In this document: positions 8,397 through 18,283 of the stretch, one piece after another
How positions within the stretch are numbered: the first letter of the stretch is position 1
Layout: the number at the start of each line of letters is the position of its first letter
Source of the DNA: Agarivorans aestuarii
GTDB lineage: Bacteria > Pseudomonadota > Gammaproteobacteria > Enterobacterales > Celerinatantimonadaceae
DNA: 64,000 bases
NCBI RefSeq assembly: GCF_019670125.1
Contig: NZ_AP023033.1
Coordinates: forward strand, 186,001 to 250,000
Direction: 5' to 3'
Notes under the pieces: generated by a model
What the model saw: only the letters and a program-made list of their open reading frames with translations
The model's database searches: none
What the model was told of the DNA's origin: nothing
Position numbers and translations under genes: made by a program

Positions 8397-8786
8397 ATGC
8401 TCGAGTACTATCCAATGGTGAAACACCTGCATATGAGCTTGGCAATGCTAAGCATATTAGGCTTTATTTTTCGCTGGATTCTTGCCTTATTCGGTTCGTC
8501 ATTACTCAAGCGCACTTGGTTAAAAGTGCTACCGCATATTATTGATACAGGCTTGCTCGTCGCGGCTATTTTGCTCTGCGTGATGCTACAACAATATCCA
8601 ATAGCTCAAGATTGGCTGACAGCTAAAGTAGTGCTATTGGTGGTGTATATTGTATTAGGGATGTTTGCCCTTAAGCGAGCGCCAAATCAGCTAGTGAGAT
8701 TATTGGCGGGTTTAGCTGCTATTGCTGTATTTGCTCAGCTCTTGGTAGTGGCTTTTAGTCGCTCACCCTTGGGTTTGTTTGCTTAG
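8397..8786 (+). CDS. sirB2: SirB2-family membrane protein
   Basis: This 129-residue protein has four membrane helices. The first helix begins with the conserved KHLHMSLAMLSILGFIFRW, followed by LPHIIDTGLLVAAILL, both typical of SirB2 (named from a Salmonella invasion-regulator locus). The biochemical role of the family is unknown. AAGGATAAG lies just before the ATG. A small membrane protein follows 10 bases downstream and is probably cotranscribed. Confidence 0.85.
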   Translation: MLEYYPMVKHLHMSLAMLSILGFIFRWILALFGSSLLKRTWLKVLPHIIDTGLLVAAILLCVMLQQYPIAQDWLTAKVVLLVVYIVLGMFALKRAPNQLVRLLAGLAAIAVFAQLLVVAFSRSPLGLFA

Positions 8787-8796
8787 GTAATTTGTC

Positions 8797-9024
8797 ATGC
8801 TACTTGGTGCCTTACGTTCATTGCTACTCACTTTGTGGCGTTTTTCTATCATCTATAGCTCGATAGTGATCGCCTGGCTGTATTGCCGAATTATGAACGT
8901 AGATTTTGAGATTGTGGATGCAGGCACCAATCAGCATAAAACCATCATTGTTGGCTTGTACTTGGTTTACCTTGGGCTGTGGTGGTGGTTAAATCCTTAC
9001 GTAGTGCGTAATCGTCGCCACTAA
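8797..9024 (+). CDS. Hypothetical small membrane protein
   Basis: This 75-residue protein has two hydrophobic segments (about 5-27 and 49-66) separated by a short polar loop with MNVDFEIVDAGTNQHKT. The end (LWWWLNPYVVRNRRH) is basic, so both termini are probably cytoplasmic. It lies 10 bases after sirB2 and overlaps the end of the convergent trkH gene by 4 bases. No family was recognised. Confidence 0.6.
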   Translation: MLLGALRSLLLTLWRFSIIYSSIVIAWLYCRIMNVDFEIVDAGTNQHKTIIVGLYLVYLGLWWWLNPYVVRNRRH

Positions 9025-10478
9025 CGGTAACGCCAGTAAGCAGGTAAAAACAATACCAGCACAGTTAATACTTCTAGCCTTCCCAATAACATGCCTAAAG
9101 ACAGCAGCCACTTGGCTGAATCTGGTAACAGATGAAAGTTATGGTCGGGCCCAATCACTCTGCCCAAGCCTGGACCTACGTTAGCTAAGGCGGTCATTGC
9201 CCCAGACAAAGCGGTTATTGGGTCTAAACCCAACAAGGCTAAGCCGCTAGCTAGCAAAATTAAAGTAAAGAAAAAGGCAAAGATAAAGGCCACCAGTGAG
9301 CGAATATGCTGCTCGCTTACCACCCGGCCGTTGTAGCGGTGTGGATAAATCCCGTTGGGATGAACCAGCTGTTTAAGTTGGCGCGAAAACAAACCGCTGG
9401 CCAGTTGAAAACGGAAGATTTTTATCCCCCCCGAAGTTGAACCTGAACAGGCCCCAACCAGCATTAGAAAGATAAACAATACCGTGGTGAAGCTCCCCCA
9501 GTGACTAAAGTCGGTTAAGCCATAACCGGTGGTAGTTACTATGGAAATGATATTAAAAATACTGATACGCAGCGCATCTAGCAGCGGAAAAGTGCCATGC
9601 AACCAAAGCCAGATACTCATCATGCCGCCAACAATCAAGATTAGGCTTACAAAGCCTCTTACTTGGGCATCTCGCCAAATATAGCGCGGATCTTTATGGC
9701 GAAGTGATTGTACTAACAGCAAAAAGGGCAGGCCGCCGAGTAACATAAATACACTGCCGACCCAATGGCTGGCATTACTAAAATGAGCCATCGACTCATC
9801 GGAGGTGGAATAGCCGCCGGTAGAGATGGTGGTCATTGCATGGTTAATTGCTTCAAACCAATCCATGCCCGTTAAGTGATAAGCGCCGGCACACAAAATG
9901 GATAGCAGCAGATACACCTTGAGCATGTTGCTGGCTACATTCTTGGTTTTGGGTGTATTTTTGTCTGACCAATCCGAGGATTCGGTTTGGAACAAGCGCA
10001 TGCCGCCAACGTTCAGAAAGGGTAAAATCGCCACGCTTAAAACGATGAAACCAATTCCACCAATCCATTGCAGCATAGAGCGCCACAACAAGGCGCTTTT
10101 GGGCATGTCATCTAAACCGGCCAGCACCGTAGAGCCAGTAGTGGTAAGCCCTGACATGGTCTCAAAAAAGGCATCGGTGAAGCTAATATGGTCAATTCGA
10201 TACAGTGGCAGCGCGCCAAAAATACAGGCAATTAACCACACCGTAGTGGTGAGTAAAAACATCCCCCGTACCGAGAGCTTAAAGTTGGGTTTTTTACCCC
10301 AGCGAATTAAGGCAAAAGCAACCGTCTGGGTGACGACAATCGTGTAGAAAAACTCAACGTAATCTGGCTCATCATAAGCCATGCCCAAGGCTAAAGGAGC
10401 AAGCATGAGCAGGCTGAGTTTAGACAATACTAAACCCGTTACAAACATGATGGGCCGAAGATCGGGGGCAATCATCAT
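9021..10478 (-). CDS. trkH: Potassium uptake channel subunit TrkH
   Basis: This 485-residue inner-membrane protein has the four pore repeats of the Trk/Ktr fold. Selectivity-filter-like loops are visible as TMSGLTTTGSTV, TTISTGGYSTSD, SIVTTTGYGLTDF and TALANVGPGLG. It pairs with the peripheral NAD-binding TrkA, encoded just upstream on the same strand (12-base gap), to import K+. The length matches E. coli TrkH (483). The start is a tandem ATGATG. As in E. coli, trkA lies next to rsmB, but here trkH is also part of the run. Confidence 0.96.
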   Translation of the reverse strand: MMIAPDLRPIMFVTGLVLSKLSLLMLAPLALGMAYDEPDYVEFFYTIVVTQTVAFALIRWGKKPNFKLSVRGMFLLTTTVWLIACIFGALPLYRIDHISFTDAFFETMSGLTTTGSTVLAGLDDMPKSALLWRSMLQWIGGIGFIVLSVAILPFLNVGGMRLFQTESSDWSDKNTPKTKNVASNMLKVYLLLSILCAGAYHLTGMDWFEAINHAMTTISTGGYSTSDESMAHFSNASHWVGSVFMLLGGLPFLLLVQSLRHKDPRYIWRDAQVRGFVSLILIVGGMMSIWLWLHGTFPLLDALRISIFNIISIVTTTGYGLTDFSHWGSFTTVLFIFLMLVGACSGSTSGGIKIFRFQLASGLFSRQLKQLVHPNGIYPHRYNGRVVSEQHIRSLVAFIFAFFFTLILLASGLALLGLDPITALSGAMTALANVGPGLGRVIGPDHNFHLLPDSAKWLLSLGMLLGRLEVLTVLVLFLPAYWRYR

Positions 10479-10490
10479 GTTAAAATTAGC

Positions 10491-11867
10491 CTATAAGAAG
10501 AAAGGGCTAGGCTGGAATAAGCGTTCTACTTCAGGGATAAACTTCTTATCCACTAAGAACATCACTACGTGGTCGTCTTGTTCAATTTTGGTATCGTCGT
10601 GAGCAATAATCACTTCGTTGCCACGCACAACCGCACCAATCGTGGTGCCTGGTGGCAACTTAAGTTCGCCAATGCTGCGGCCCACTACCTTAGAAGTATT
10701 TTTGTCACCATGGGCGATCGCTTCAATGGCTTCGGCAGCACCGCGACGCAGTGAGTAAACATTAACAATATCGGCCCGGCGAACGTGAGTAAGCAGGGCG
10801 GAGATAGTGGCTTGTTGTGGTGAGATAGCAATATCAATTGTACCGCCTTGCACCAGTTCCACATAAGCGCCTCGTTGAATCAGCACCATCACCTTTTTGG
10901 CACCCATTCGCTTGGCAAGCATGGCCGACATAATGTTGGCTTCGTCATCGTTGGTTACGGCAATAAATACGTCAACTTGTTCGATGTTTTCTTCGCTGAG
11001 CAACTCTTGATCGGAAGCATCGCCACAAAACACAATTGTATTGTTGAGCATTTCTGCCAGTTGCTCGGCGCGGCGTTGGTTACGTTCAATCAGTTTAACG
11101 CTGTATTGGCTCTCTAAACGCTTAGCTAGCGCTGCGCCAATGTTACCACCACCAACAATCATTAAGCGTCGGTAGGGCTTCTCAAGCTTCTGTAGCTCGG
11201 CCATTACTTTGCGAATGTGGTCACTGGCTGCAACAAAAAATACTTCGTCGTCGGCTTCAATCACCGTGGTGCCTTGTGGGCGAATGGCTCGGCCTTGACG
11301 GAAAATAGCCGCAACTCGCGTTTCGATATCGGGCATGTGGTCGCGCAATACCGACAAGGCATTGCCCACCAACGGGCCTCCGTAATAGGCTTTAATCGCC
11401 ACCAAGCCAACCCGGCCTCGGGCAAATTGCATGACCTGCAATGCGCCTGGGTAATCAATTAAGCGGCTAATGTAGTCGGTAACCAGTTGCTCGGGAGCAA
11501 TCAGATGGTCAAGCGGCACAGCTTCATTACAAAACAGCGCTTCTTTCTCGGCCAGTAACTCTTCCGAGCGAATTCGCGCAACCTTGTTGGGGGTATTGAA
11601 AAGGGTGTAAGCAATTTGGCAAGCGGCCATATTGGTTTCGTCGCTGTTAGTTACAGCAACCAGCATGTCGGCGTCGTGTGCCCCCGCTTCGCGTAATACG
11701 CTGGGGTGGGCGGCATGACCAAACACTACTTGTAAATCAAACTTATCTTGCAGCTCTCGTAGGCGGTCTTGATTAGTATCTACTAGGGTGATATCAGATT
11801 TTTCACCCACTAAGTTTTCCGCTAACGTGCCACCTACTTGGCCCGCTCCAAGAATAATGATTTTCAT
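10491..11867 (-). CDS. trkA: Trk potassium system NAD-binding regulator TrkA
   Basis: This 458-residue protein is built from two tandem RCK units. The first Rossmann fold opens with ILGAGQVGG (residues 5-13), with the acidic adenosine-binding residue in LVDTNQDR. The second opens with [14 protein letters not shown] near residue 237. Each is followed by a TrkA-C domain (DDEVFFVAA and DDHVVMFLV strands). TrkA gates TrkH in response to nucleotide binding. The length equals that of E. coli TrkA (458). It lies between rsmB (68-base gap) and trkH. Confidence 0.97.
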   Translation of the reverse strand: MKIIILGAGQVGGTLAENLVGEKSDITLVDTNQDRLRELQDKFDLQVVFGHAAHPSVLREAGAHDADMLVAVTNSDETNMAACQIAYTLFNTPNKVARIRSEELLAEKEALFCNEAVPLDHLIAPEQLVTDYISRLIDYPGALQVMQFARGRVGLVAIKAYYGGPLVGNALSVLRDHMPDIETRVAAIFRQGRAIRPQGTTVIEADDEVFFVAASDHIRKVMAELQKLEKPYRRLMIVGGGNIGAALAKRLESQYSVKLIERNQRRAEQLAEMLNNTIVFCGDASDQELLSEENIEQVDVFIAVTNDDEANIMSAMLAKRMGAKKVMVLIQRGAYVELVQGGTIDIAISPQQATISALLTHVRRADIVNVYSLRRGAAEAIEAIAHGDKNTSKVVGRSIGELKLPPGTTIGAVVRGNEVIIAHDDTKIEQDDHVVMFLVDKKFIPEVERLFQPSPFFL

Positions 11868-11935
11868 TTGCTAACAATACCTTAAGCGTTTATTGCTATT
11901 TTTTAGTGTTACTCTTGATGGCGCGAAAGGCAAGC

Positions 11936-13258
11936 CTAAGCGGTGGTTTTCCGAAGTCGAGCATAATAAAAACCATCCATGTTATTGTTGCCGGGTAAAA
12001 GTTGCCATCCAGGTTGAGCTGCTGTTTCATCTGGGTTAATTGGCATTAATTCAGCATCATCGGTTTGTTGCAAAAATGCCGCGATTTGTTGGCTATTTTC
12101 ATCTGGCAATACCGAGCAGGTTGCGTAAAGCATCACGCCGCCAGGTTTTAGCTGTTGCCAAAGCGCCTCTAAAATCTCTTTCTGCAGTTTTACTAGTTCG
12201 GCAATGTCACTGTCACGGCGCAGCCACTTAATGTCTGGATGACGGCGAATAACACCGGTTGCCGAGCAAGGAGCGTCTAGCAAAATGCGGTCGAAAGCTT
12301 GGTCATTCCAGCGCTCTGGTTTACTGGCATCATTACAATGCAAAGTGGCCTTAAGGCCGATACGCTCTAAATTCTCGGTTACTCGATTTAAGCGTGTTTG
12401 TTCGGTATCGACCGCAACTAGTTCACTTAGTGAAGGTTGCAGTTCGAGGATGTGACAGGTTTTTCCGCCCGGTGCGGCGCAAGCATCTAATACTCGCTCT
12501 CCAGCTTGAGCGTCTAATAAGCTGGCCGCCATTTGCGCTGCGCCATCTTGTACTGAACTAGCGCCTTCGGCGAAGCGAGGTAATTTGTGTACGGGCTGCG
12601 CTTTATCTAAACACAAAGCTTGCTGCGCCAGTGTAGAGCTTTGGCTGGAGATCTCTAGAGCGGCTAATTCCGCTTGGTAAGCATCTCGTTCACCTTGAAG
12701 GGCGTTAACTCGTATCCACATTGGAGCGTGTTGGTTATTGGCCTCGAGTATTTGTGCCCATTGCTCGGGATAAGCCGCCTTTAAACGCTTGCTTATCCAG
12801 CTGGGGTGGCAATATTGCAAACTGTCGTTGGCAGTGAGTTGTGGCTCCAATTGCTCGCGCTGGCGTTCGGCATTGCGTAGTACACCGTTCACCAGTTTTT
12901 TAAGGCTATGTAGCTTTAACTGGCTGGTGGCTGATACGGTTTCAGACACAGCTGCGTGGGCCGGAACTCGCATATAAAATAGTTGGTATAAACCTACCAT
13001 CAGCAAGAAGTGGCCGTTGCGAGTTTTACCCTTTAAGGGTTTATCCATCAGCTGTTGTAGTACCGCTTCAAAACGCGGTAACCAGCGTAGTACCCCAAAA
13101 CACAACTCTTTTACTAGGGCATGATCGCGGGCGACAACTTGAGGCAATACCCGCGGCAACATTTGGCTAAGCGACTGACCTTGGTCCACCACTTGATACA
13201 AAATATTTGCAGCTGCGGCGCGGGCGTTAATCTGTTTGGTTTTTGGCTGCTCAGCCAT
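11936..13258 (-). CDS. rsmB: 16S rRNA (cytosine-967-C5)-methyltransferase
   Basis: The 440-residue protein has an N-terminal NusB-like RNA-binding domain (residues 1-150) and a C-terminal SAM-dependent Fmu domain. Catalytic and SAM motifs seen are [41 protein letters not shown] (motif IV Cys) and [13 protein letters not shown] (motif VI nucleophile Cys). The ATG at 13256-13258 is chosen because it overlaps the fmt stop in ATGGCTGA, giving translational coupling; a longer frame from 13306 would add 16 residues inside fmt. It methylates C967 of 16S rRNA. Confidence 0.95.
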   Translation of the reverse strand: MAEQPKTKQINARAAAANILYQVVDQGQSLSQMLPRVLPQVVARDHALVKELCFGVLRWLPRFEAVLQQLMDKPLKGKTRNGHFLLMVGLYQLFYMRVPAHAAVSETVSATSQLKLHSLKKLVNGVLRNAERQREQLEPQLTANDSLQYCHPSWISKRLKAAYPEQWAQILEANNQHAPMWIRVNALQGERDAYQAELAALEISSQSSTLAQQALCLDKAQPVHKLPRFAEGASSVQDGAAQMAASLLDAQAGERVLDACAAPGGKTCHILELQPSLSELVAVDTEQTRLNRVTENLERIGLKATLHCNDASKPERWNDQAFDRILLDAPCSATGVIRRHPDIKWLRRDSDIAELVKLQKEILEALWQQLKPGGVMLYATCSVLPDENSQQIAAFLQQTDDAELMPINPDETAAQPGWQLLPGNNNMDGFYYARLRKTTA

Positions 13259-14207
13259 TGGCGCTCTCCAGCTTAGAACCGAGTTCAAACCATTCTTTTC
13301 GAGCATTTAGCACATCGGCTGCGGCTAAGGCTTTTTTACCTGGGATCTGAATTTGCTCAAGGCGTAAAGCATCTTTACCTGTGGCCACCACAATGCCGTG
13401 TTTATCGGCTGCGATGATTGTGCCCGGCGTTTGCTGACCAGAGTGCTCAAGCACACTGGCTTGCCATACTTTGATATTTTTGTCGCCTAGGGTGAAGTAA
13501 CTCACCGGCCAAGGATTAAAGGCGCGAATGCAGCGCTCGATAAACTCTGCGTCTTGTTGCCAATCGATACATGCTTCAGCTTTGCTCAGCTTTTTGGCGT
13601 AGTTAGCTTGGCTATCGTCTTGCGCTTCGGCACTAAGTTCACCCTTAGCTAAGCCGTCTAGCGCTTTAACCAGCGAGTGCGGGCCTACGTCCGCCAGCTT
13701 GTCGTAGAGTGAGGCGCTGGTTTCATCTTTGGCTATTTCTACTTCATCCAATAACAGCATGTCGCCGGTATCTAAGCCAATGTCCATTTGCATGATGGTT
13801 ACGCCTGAGTGGCTATCACCCGCCCAAATTGAGCGTTGAATTGGCGCAGCACCTCGCCAACGAGGCAATAAAGAACCATGCACATTAATGCAGCCTAAAC
13901 GCGGTGTATCTAGAATAACTTGTGGCAGCAGCAAACCGTAAGCCACTACCACCATTAAATCGGCGCTTAGCTCTGCCAACTGCTGTTGCGCTTCTCCACT
14001 CTTAAAGTTTTCTGGTTGGAAAACTGCAATGTTGTGCTCAAGTGCCAGCTGCTTTACGGGACTAGCTTGTAGTTTTTTACCCCGCCCAGCAGGACGATCT
14101 GGCTGGGTGTAGGCTGCAACCACTTGGTGGTCACTGGCAATTAATGCGCTTAGGTGGCGCGCCGCGAAGTCGGGCGTGCCGGCAAAGATGATCCGCAATG
14201 GCGTCAT
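13251..14207 (-). CDS. fmt: Methionyl-tRNA formyltransferase
   Basis: This 318-residue enzyme formylates initiator Met-tRNA using 10-formyl-THF. The N-terminal formyltransferase domain has [26 protein letters not shown] (the tRNA-recognition loop), the active-site [16 protein letters not shown] and the catalytic Asp in [16 protein letters not shown]-terminal OB-like domain follows from about residue 210. It lies between def (24-base gap) and rsmB (overlap), the classical def-fmt-rsmB order. Confidence 0.97.
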   Translation of the reverse strand: MTPLRIIFAGTPDFAARHLSALIASDHQVVAAYTQPDRPAGRGKKLQASPVKQLALEHNIAVFQPENFKSGEAQQQLAELSADLMVVVAYGLLLPQVILDTPRLGCINVHGSLLPRWRGAAPIQRSIWAGDSHSGVTIMQMDIGLDTGDMLLLDEVEIAKDETSASLYDKLADVGPHSLVKALDGLAKGELSAEAQDDSQANYAKKLSKAEACIDWQQDAEFIERCIRAFNPWPVSYFTLGDKNIKVWQASVLEHSGQQTPGTIIAADKHGIVVATGKDALRLEQIQIPGKKALAAADVLNARKEWFELGSKLESANG

Positions 14208-14231
14208 GCTGTGTATTACCTTAGTGGTGGC

Positions 14232-14732
14232 TTACTGGCGGCGAGCAAGTTTTTCGAGTTTAGTTTTTACTCGCTGGCGCTTAAGTGGCGACAAGTAATC
14301 GATAAATAACTTACCTTTAAGGTGGTCTAATTCATGTTGTACACAAATTGCCAATAGGCCCTCGGCTTCAAATACTTGCTCATTACCGTCGGCGTCTAAA
14401 GATTTTACGGTAATCTTTTCTGCTCTTGGCACTTGGGCGCGATACTCGGGAACCGATAAACAACCTTCTTCATTTAAGGCTTCACCATCAGTTTCGATGA
14501 TTTCAGGGTTAATTAACGCAAGTCGTTGATCTCGCGTATCTGATACGTCAATCACTACAATTTGCTGGTGAATGTTGACCTGTGTCGCAGCTAGGCCAAC
14601 TCCTTCCTCTTGATACATGGTTTCAAACATGTTTTCGATTATAGTTTTAACTTTATCGTCAATATTATTAACGGGTTGCGCTATAGTACGCAGGCGTTCA
14701 TCAGGAAAACGCAATACTTCAAGTACAGCCAT
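14232..14732 (-). CDS. def: Peptide deformylase
   Basis: This iron metalloprotease of 166 residues removes the N-formyl group from nascent proteins. The three motifs are intact: [18 protein letters not shown] (metal-ligand Cys) and QHELDHLKG (HExxH with the catalytic Glu). The start [15 protein letters not shown] aligns with E. coli MSVLQVLHIPDERLR, so the ATG at 14730-14732 is preferred over one 15 bases upstream. It faces the divergent LysM-protein gene and shares a promoter region of about 100 bases with it. Confidence 0.97.
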   Translation of the reverse strand: MAVLEVLRFPDERLRTIAQPVNNIDDKVKTIIENMFETMYQEEGVGLAATQVNIHQQIVVIDVSDTRDQRLALINPEIIETDGEALNEEGCLSVPEYRAQVPRAEKITVKSLDADGNEQVFEAEGLLAICVQHELDHLKGKLFIDYLSPLKRQRVKTKLEKLARRQ

Positions 14733-14833
14733 AACTTCTGTCTTCAATCAGGTTTTGGTAGATTGTCGGTAATTCTAGTCATTTATGTGACTAAAAAACA
14801 GCTTTGGATATAGGGATGTCGCTGGGAGACACT

Positions 14834-15910
14834 ATGAAAGGGAAAAAATTAGTTTGGCTTTGGGCCTCTTTGTTGTTTTTAGTGGGAGGTGCTATTGCTG
14901 ACACACTGAAACTAAAGGAGGATTTTCCCGAAGTCTATGTGGTGAAAAAAGGCGATACCTTATGGGATATCTCAGCCTTATATTTGCACTCTCCGTGGCT
15001 TTGGCCGCGCTTGTGGCAATTCAACCCGCAAGTTGAGAATCCTCACCTGATTTACCCAGGTGACCGCTTATCATTAGTATATGAAGACGGTGAGCCACGT
15101 TTAGTGCGTAAACGTATTGTAAAAGTTACACCTAAGGCGCGTATAGAGGAGAAGGCCAGCCCAATCCCAACGGTACCGCTGGCTTCAATTAGTGCCTTTT
15201 TGTCTCACGATCATATTGCCGACGACGATATGCTGAAAGGTGCACCTTACGTATTGGGCGACAATGATGCGCAGTCGCGTATTGCCATTGGCCGTGCAAT
15301 GTATGCCCGTGGTGAGACTAAGCCTGGTCAATACTACGGCATCTACCGCATTGCTGATAAATACTATGATCCGGAAACTAAAGAAGAGCTAGGCCAGGTG
15401 CTTAACTTTATTGGTGTTGGGGTGTCAGAGCGTCAGCATGAAGACAACATCACCCAGTTTAAGGTGACCCAAGTATTAAAAGAAATTCGCCAAGGCGATA
15501 TTATGCTGGAGTTGCCAGACCAAGATCGTTTACCGGCTTATTTCATTCCAAATAACAAACAGATGGAAAGCAGTGGCTACATTCTTTCTGCCGCTACCGA
15601 TACCTCGGTAATGAGCCGTTACGATGTAGTGGTGATTAACAAAGGTACCCGCGATAACGTTGAACCAGGCGATATGTTTGCCATAGCGCAACCAGGTAAA
15701 GTGATGATTGATAAAGTAAGGCGTAAGTCTTACGAAGAAACTGCTAATCACTTCGACCGTGCTTTTAATAGTGACGATGAGAGAGTATCGCTACCTAACG
15801 AGAAAGTCGGTGAGCTGATGGTATTTAAGAGTTACGAAAAACTGAGCTATGCGATTATTACCGACAGCAAAGTGATTCTTCGCCCGCACTATTTGGTGGA
15901 GAACCTATAG
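14834..15910 (+). CDS. LysM-domain peptidoglycan-binding secreted protein
   Basis: With the ATG at 14834 (GGGAG 5 bases upstream) the protein is 358 residues. It has a Sec signal peptide (KGKKLVWLWASLLFLVGGAIA) and a single LysM domain right after it: YVVKKGDTLWDISALYL, then LWQFNPQVENPHLIYPGDRLSL. The remaining ~270 residues are a mixed alpha/beta region without a recognised domain. LysM binds GlcNAc in peptidoglycan, so it probably sits in the periplasm on the cell wall. The gene directly abuts dprA; a LysM protein between def and dprA is common in Vibrio and Shewanella. Confidence 0.87.
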   Translation: MKGKKLVWLWASLLFLVGGAIADTLKLKEDFPEVYVVKKGDTLWDISALYLHSPWLWPRLWQFNPQVENPHLIYPGDRLSLVYEDGEPRLVRKRIVKVTPKARIEEKASPIPTVPLASISAFLSHDHIADDDMLKGAPYVLGDNDAQSRIAIGRAMYARGETKPGQYYGIYRIADKYYDPETKEELGQVLNFIGVGVSERQHEDNITQFKVTQVLKEIRQGDIMLELPDQDRLPAYFIPNNKQMESSGYILSAATDTSVMSRYDVVVINKGTRDNVEPGDMFAIAQPGKVMIDKVRRKSYEETANHFDRAFNSDDERVSLPNEKVGELMVFKSYEKLSYAIITDSKVILRPHYLVENL

Positions 15911-17014
15911 TTGCTACCGAACTTATCGGTAGTTCAATATCTTACACTTGCAGGCGTGCCCCGTTTCTCGGTGGCGCGTTTGCAAGCTGCTTTAAGCCAA
16001 TGCAGTGTCGAGCAGCTATTTGCTGCTGATGCCAGCCAATTGGCTGCTTGGCAATTTAGCCCTCCGCAAATTTCTGCACTACTGCAACCCAAACAGGCGC
16101 GCATTGAACAAGCACTAGCCTGGCTTGAACAAGACGATTGCCATTTATTGGGGTGTTTTGACCCGCGCTACCCCGAATGCTTACGCAATATCCAGCGTCC
16201 TCCTTTGTTGCTATTTGTGCGCGGTAATCCCGCACTGTTAGATAAACCTCAGTTAGCAATAGTCGGTAGTCGTCATGCTAGTGTTTCGGGTTTAAATCAT
16301 GCCAAGCGTTTTGCTCAGCAAATCGCAGAGCAAGGAGTCACCATTACCAGTGGCATGGCTCTAGGGATTGATGCAGCGGCTCACAAAGGGGCGCTGTTAG
16401 CAAAACCTGATGCCACTATTGCCGTTGTGGCAACGGGTTTAGATAGGGTATATCCAAAGCGTCACCAGGCGCTAGCGCATCAAATTAGCGAGCAGGGCGC
16501 AATTGTGAGCGAGTTTTGGCCCGGTACAGCCGCCAAAGCCAATCATTTTCCACGGCGTAATCGCATTATCAGTGGCTTAAGTTTGGCAACCTTAGTGGTG
16601 CAAGCGGGGTTACCCAGTGGCTCTTTACTCACTGCGAATTACGCCGCTGAACAAGGCCGTGATGTATTTGCCATGCCGGGTTCTATTGATGATCCCCTGC
16701 ATGCCGGTTGTCATCATTTGATTCAACAAGGAGCTAAATTGGTGACTTGTCCGGTCGATATAATAGAAGAGTTAGGCGCCTTTTCTGGTCAATCTGCTTT
16801 GCCGTTGCATGCGGTGGAGCAAAATATGCAAGAACAAGATTTGCCTTATCGGCAATTGTTGGATAACGTAGCTTATGAGACTACAACAATTGATGATTTA
16901 GTCTTAAGCACTCAACAACCTGTTGATGCTGTACTGGCTCAGTTAACTGAGTTAGAGATATTGGGTGTTGTGGCCGTTGTGCCAGGTGGTTACGTCAAGC
17001 TGAGGAGGAACTAA
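15911..17014 (+). CDS. dprA: DNA-processing protein A (natural transformation)
   Basis: This 367-residue protein starts at TTG, directly after the stop of the LysM gene, with GGTGGAG 9 bases upstream. The Rossmann-type DprA core contains [55 protein letters not shown] and [23 protein letters not shown]-terminal winged-helix DprA domain follows. DprA loads RecA on incoming single-stranded DNA, so the presence of a full-length gene is compatible with natural competence. It is followed by smg after 2 bases. Confidence 0.95.
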   Translation: MLPNLSVVQYLTLAGVPRFSVARLQAALSQCSVEQLFAADASQLAAWQFSPPQISALLQPKQARIEQALAWLEQDDCHLLGCFDPRYPECLRNIQRPPLLLFVRGNPALLDKPQLAIVGSRHASVSGLNHAKRFAQQIAEQGVTITSGMALGIDAAAHKGALLAKPDATIAVVATGLDRVYPKRHQALAHQISEQGAIVSEFWPGTAAKANHFPRRNRIISGLSLATLVVQAGLPSGSLLTANYAAEQGRDVFAMPGSIDDPLHAGCHHLIQQGAKLVTCPVDIIEELGAFSGQSALPLHAVEQNMQEQDLPYRQLLDNVAYETTTIDDLVLSTQQPVDAVLAQLTELEILGVVAVVPGGYVKLRRN

Positions 17015-17016
17015 CT

Positions 17017-17490
17017 ATGTTTGATATCCTCATGTATCTGTTCGAAACCTACATTCATAGTGATGTAGAGCTGTTGATGGATCACGATGAGCTTACAGAA
17101 GAGCTCAGTCGCGCAGGGTTTCATAAAGAAGAAATCTATAAGGCACTAGATTGGTTGGAGCAGCTTGCAGCCTTGCAAGATAGCGACAAACAGCCTTATT
17201 TAAATCCTTCGGAGATTCCCTCATTACGGGTGTATACCGCACCAGAAATTGCCAAGTTGGATGTACCGTGCCGAGGCTTTTTACTGTTCTTAGAGCAGAT
17301 GAAGGTACTTAACGCGGAAACCCGTGAAATGGTGATTGACCGCGTAATGGAACTTGATGGACCAGAGTTAGAACTGGAAGATTTAAAATGGGTCATCTTA
17401 ATGGTGCTATTTAATGTTCCGGGCAGTGAGTCGGCTTATCAGCAAATGGAAGAGTTATTATTCGATTTGGGTGATGGTCCGCTGCACTAA
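17017..17490 (+). CDS. smg: Smg family protein (DUF494)
   Basis: This 157-residue acidic protein matches the Smg/DUF494 family at [16 protein letters not shown], the [22 protein letters not shown] helical region, and the [19 protein letters not shown] tail. AGGAGG inside the end of dprA provides the ribosome site, so the two genes are coupled. The function is not established; the dprA-smg-yrdD order is widely conserved in Gammaproteobacteria. Confidence 0.95.
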   Translation: MFDILMYLFETYIHSDVELLMDHDELTEELSRAGFHKEEIYKALDWLEQLAALQDSDKQPYLNPSEIPSLRVYTAPEIAKLDVPCRGFLLFLEQMKVLNAETREMVIDRVMELDGPELELEDLKWVILMVLFNVPGSESAYQQMEELLFDLGDGPLH

Positions 17491-17630
17491 ATACTGACTC
17501 AACGATAAAAGGTGCGCTGCAATTAAGGCCGTGCACCGATTATTGCTTCGATAAAAGCGGTGCTTGCGTCGAATCAATAGCCTATTCGCGCCATTTTGTT
17601 ATGCTTAGCAAAGTTTAACGAGGTGTCAGC

Positions 17631-18209
17631 ATGTCTAAGATCGATCCAAAGTTATTTTCTGCCCACGAACACGCCTTAGAAAAAGAATACGACGTTTGCC
17701 CAAAATGTGGTGGCGAACTACAGCATCGCAACAGTAAATCTGGACCGTTTTTAGGTTGCAGCCAATATCCCAGTTGTGACTATAGCCGTGCCTTGCATCA
17801 GCAAGATCATTCTTTAGATAAAGTGCTGCCTGGGACCGAGTGTCCAGAATGTGGTGAAGAGTTAATGCTGCGCCAAGGACGTTACGGGATGTTCATTGGC
17901 TGTAGCGCTTTCCCTAGTTGTCAGCATATTGAATCGGCTCAACCGCAGGCGCAAAGCACACCTGAAATAAGCTGCCCCTCATGCAATAAAGGTAAGTTAG
18001 CGGCTAGGCAGTCGCGTTATGGCAAAACCTTTTATGCCTGCAACGCTTACCCTAAATGCTCCTATGCAGTGAATGATCAGCCTATCGCCAAGCCTTGCCC
18101 GGATTGTGGTTGGAAGTTATTAGTCTTAAAGAAAACAGCAGCTGGTAAGCGAGAAGTTTGTCCGCAAAAAGCCTGCAGTTATAAAAGCGCGCCTTTGGTG
18201 GAGGCTTAA
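17631..18209 (+). CDS. yrdD: Topoisomerase-type C4 zinc-finger DNA-binding protein
   Basis: This 192-residue protein is made of four topoisomerase-I-type zinc ribbons. Each has a CPxCG pair and a downstream CSxYPxC-type pair: CPKCGGEL/GCSQYPSCDYS, CPECGEELM/GCSAFPSCQHI, CPSCNKGKL/ACNAYPKCSYA, and CPDCGWKLL/CPQKACSY. Such proteins resemble the C-terminal tail of TopA and bind single-stranded DNA; the YrdD role is unknown. It follows smg after 140 bases, as in E. coli, but no tsaC gene follows. A strong terminator ends it. Confidence 0.9.
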   Translation: MSKIDPKLFSAHEHALEKEYDVCPKCGGELQHRNSKSGPFLGCSQYPSCDYSRALHQQDHSLDKVLPGTECPECGEELMLRQGRYGMFIGCSAFPSCQHIESAQPQAQSTPEISCPSCNKGKLAARQSRYGKTFYACNAYPKCSYAVNDQPIAKPCPDCGWKLLVLKKTAAGKREVCPQKACSYKSAPLVEA

Positions 18210-18237
18210 CAGCTGAAGTGCTATAAACTGCGCCCAC

Positions 18238-18268
18238 AAAAAAGGAGAACTCACCGTTCTCCTTTTTT
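18238..18268. terminator. Bidirectional rho-independent terminator
   Basis: A 7-bp stem GGAGAAC/GTTCTCC (18244-18250 with 18256-18262) around TCACC is flanked by A-rich and T-rich runs. It lies between the convergent yrdD and ntrC genes and can serve both. Confidence 0.92.
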
Positions 18269-18283
18269 ATTACCTGTCGTGTT

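Noticed and set aside
8342-8545. A 67-residue plus-strand frame at the start of sirB2
   Set aside because: It overlaps sirB2 out of frame, and the SirB2 motifs are in the other frame.
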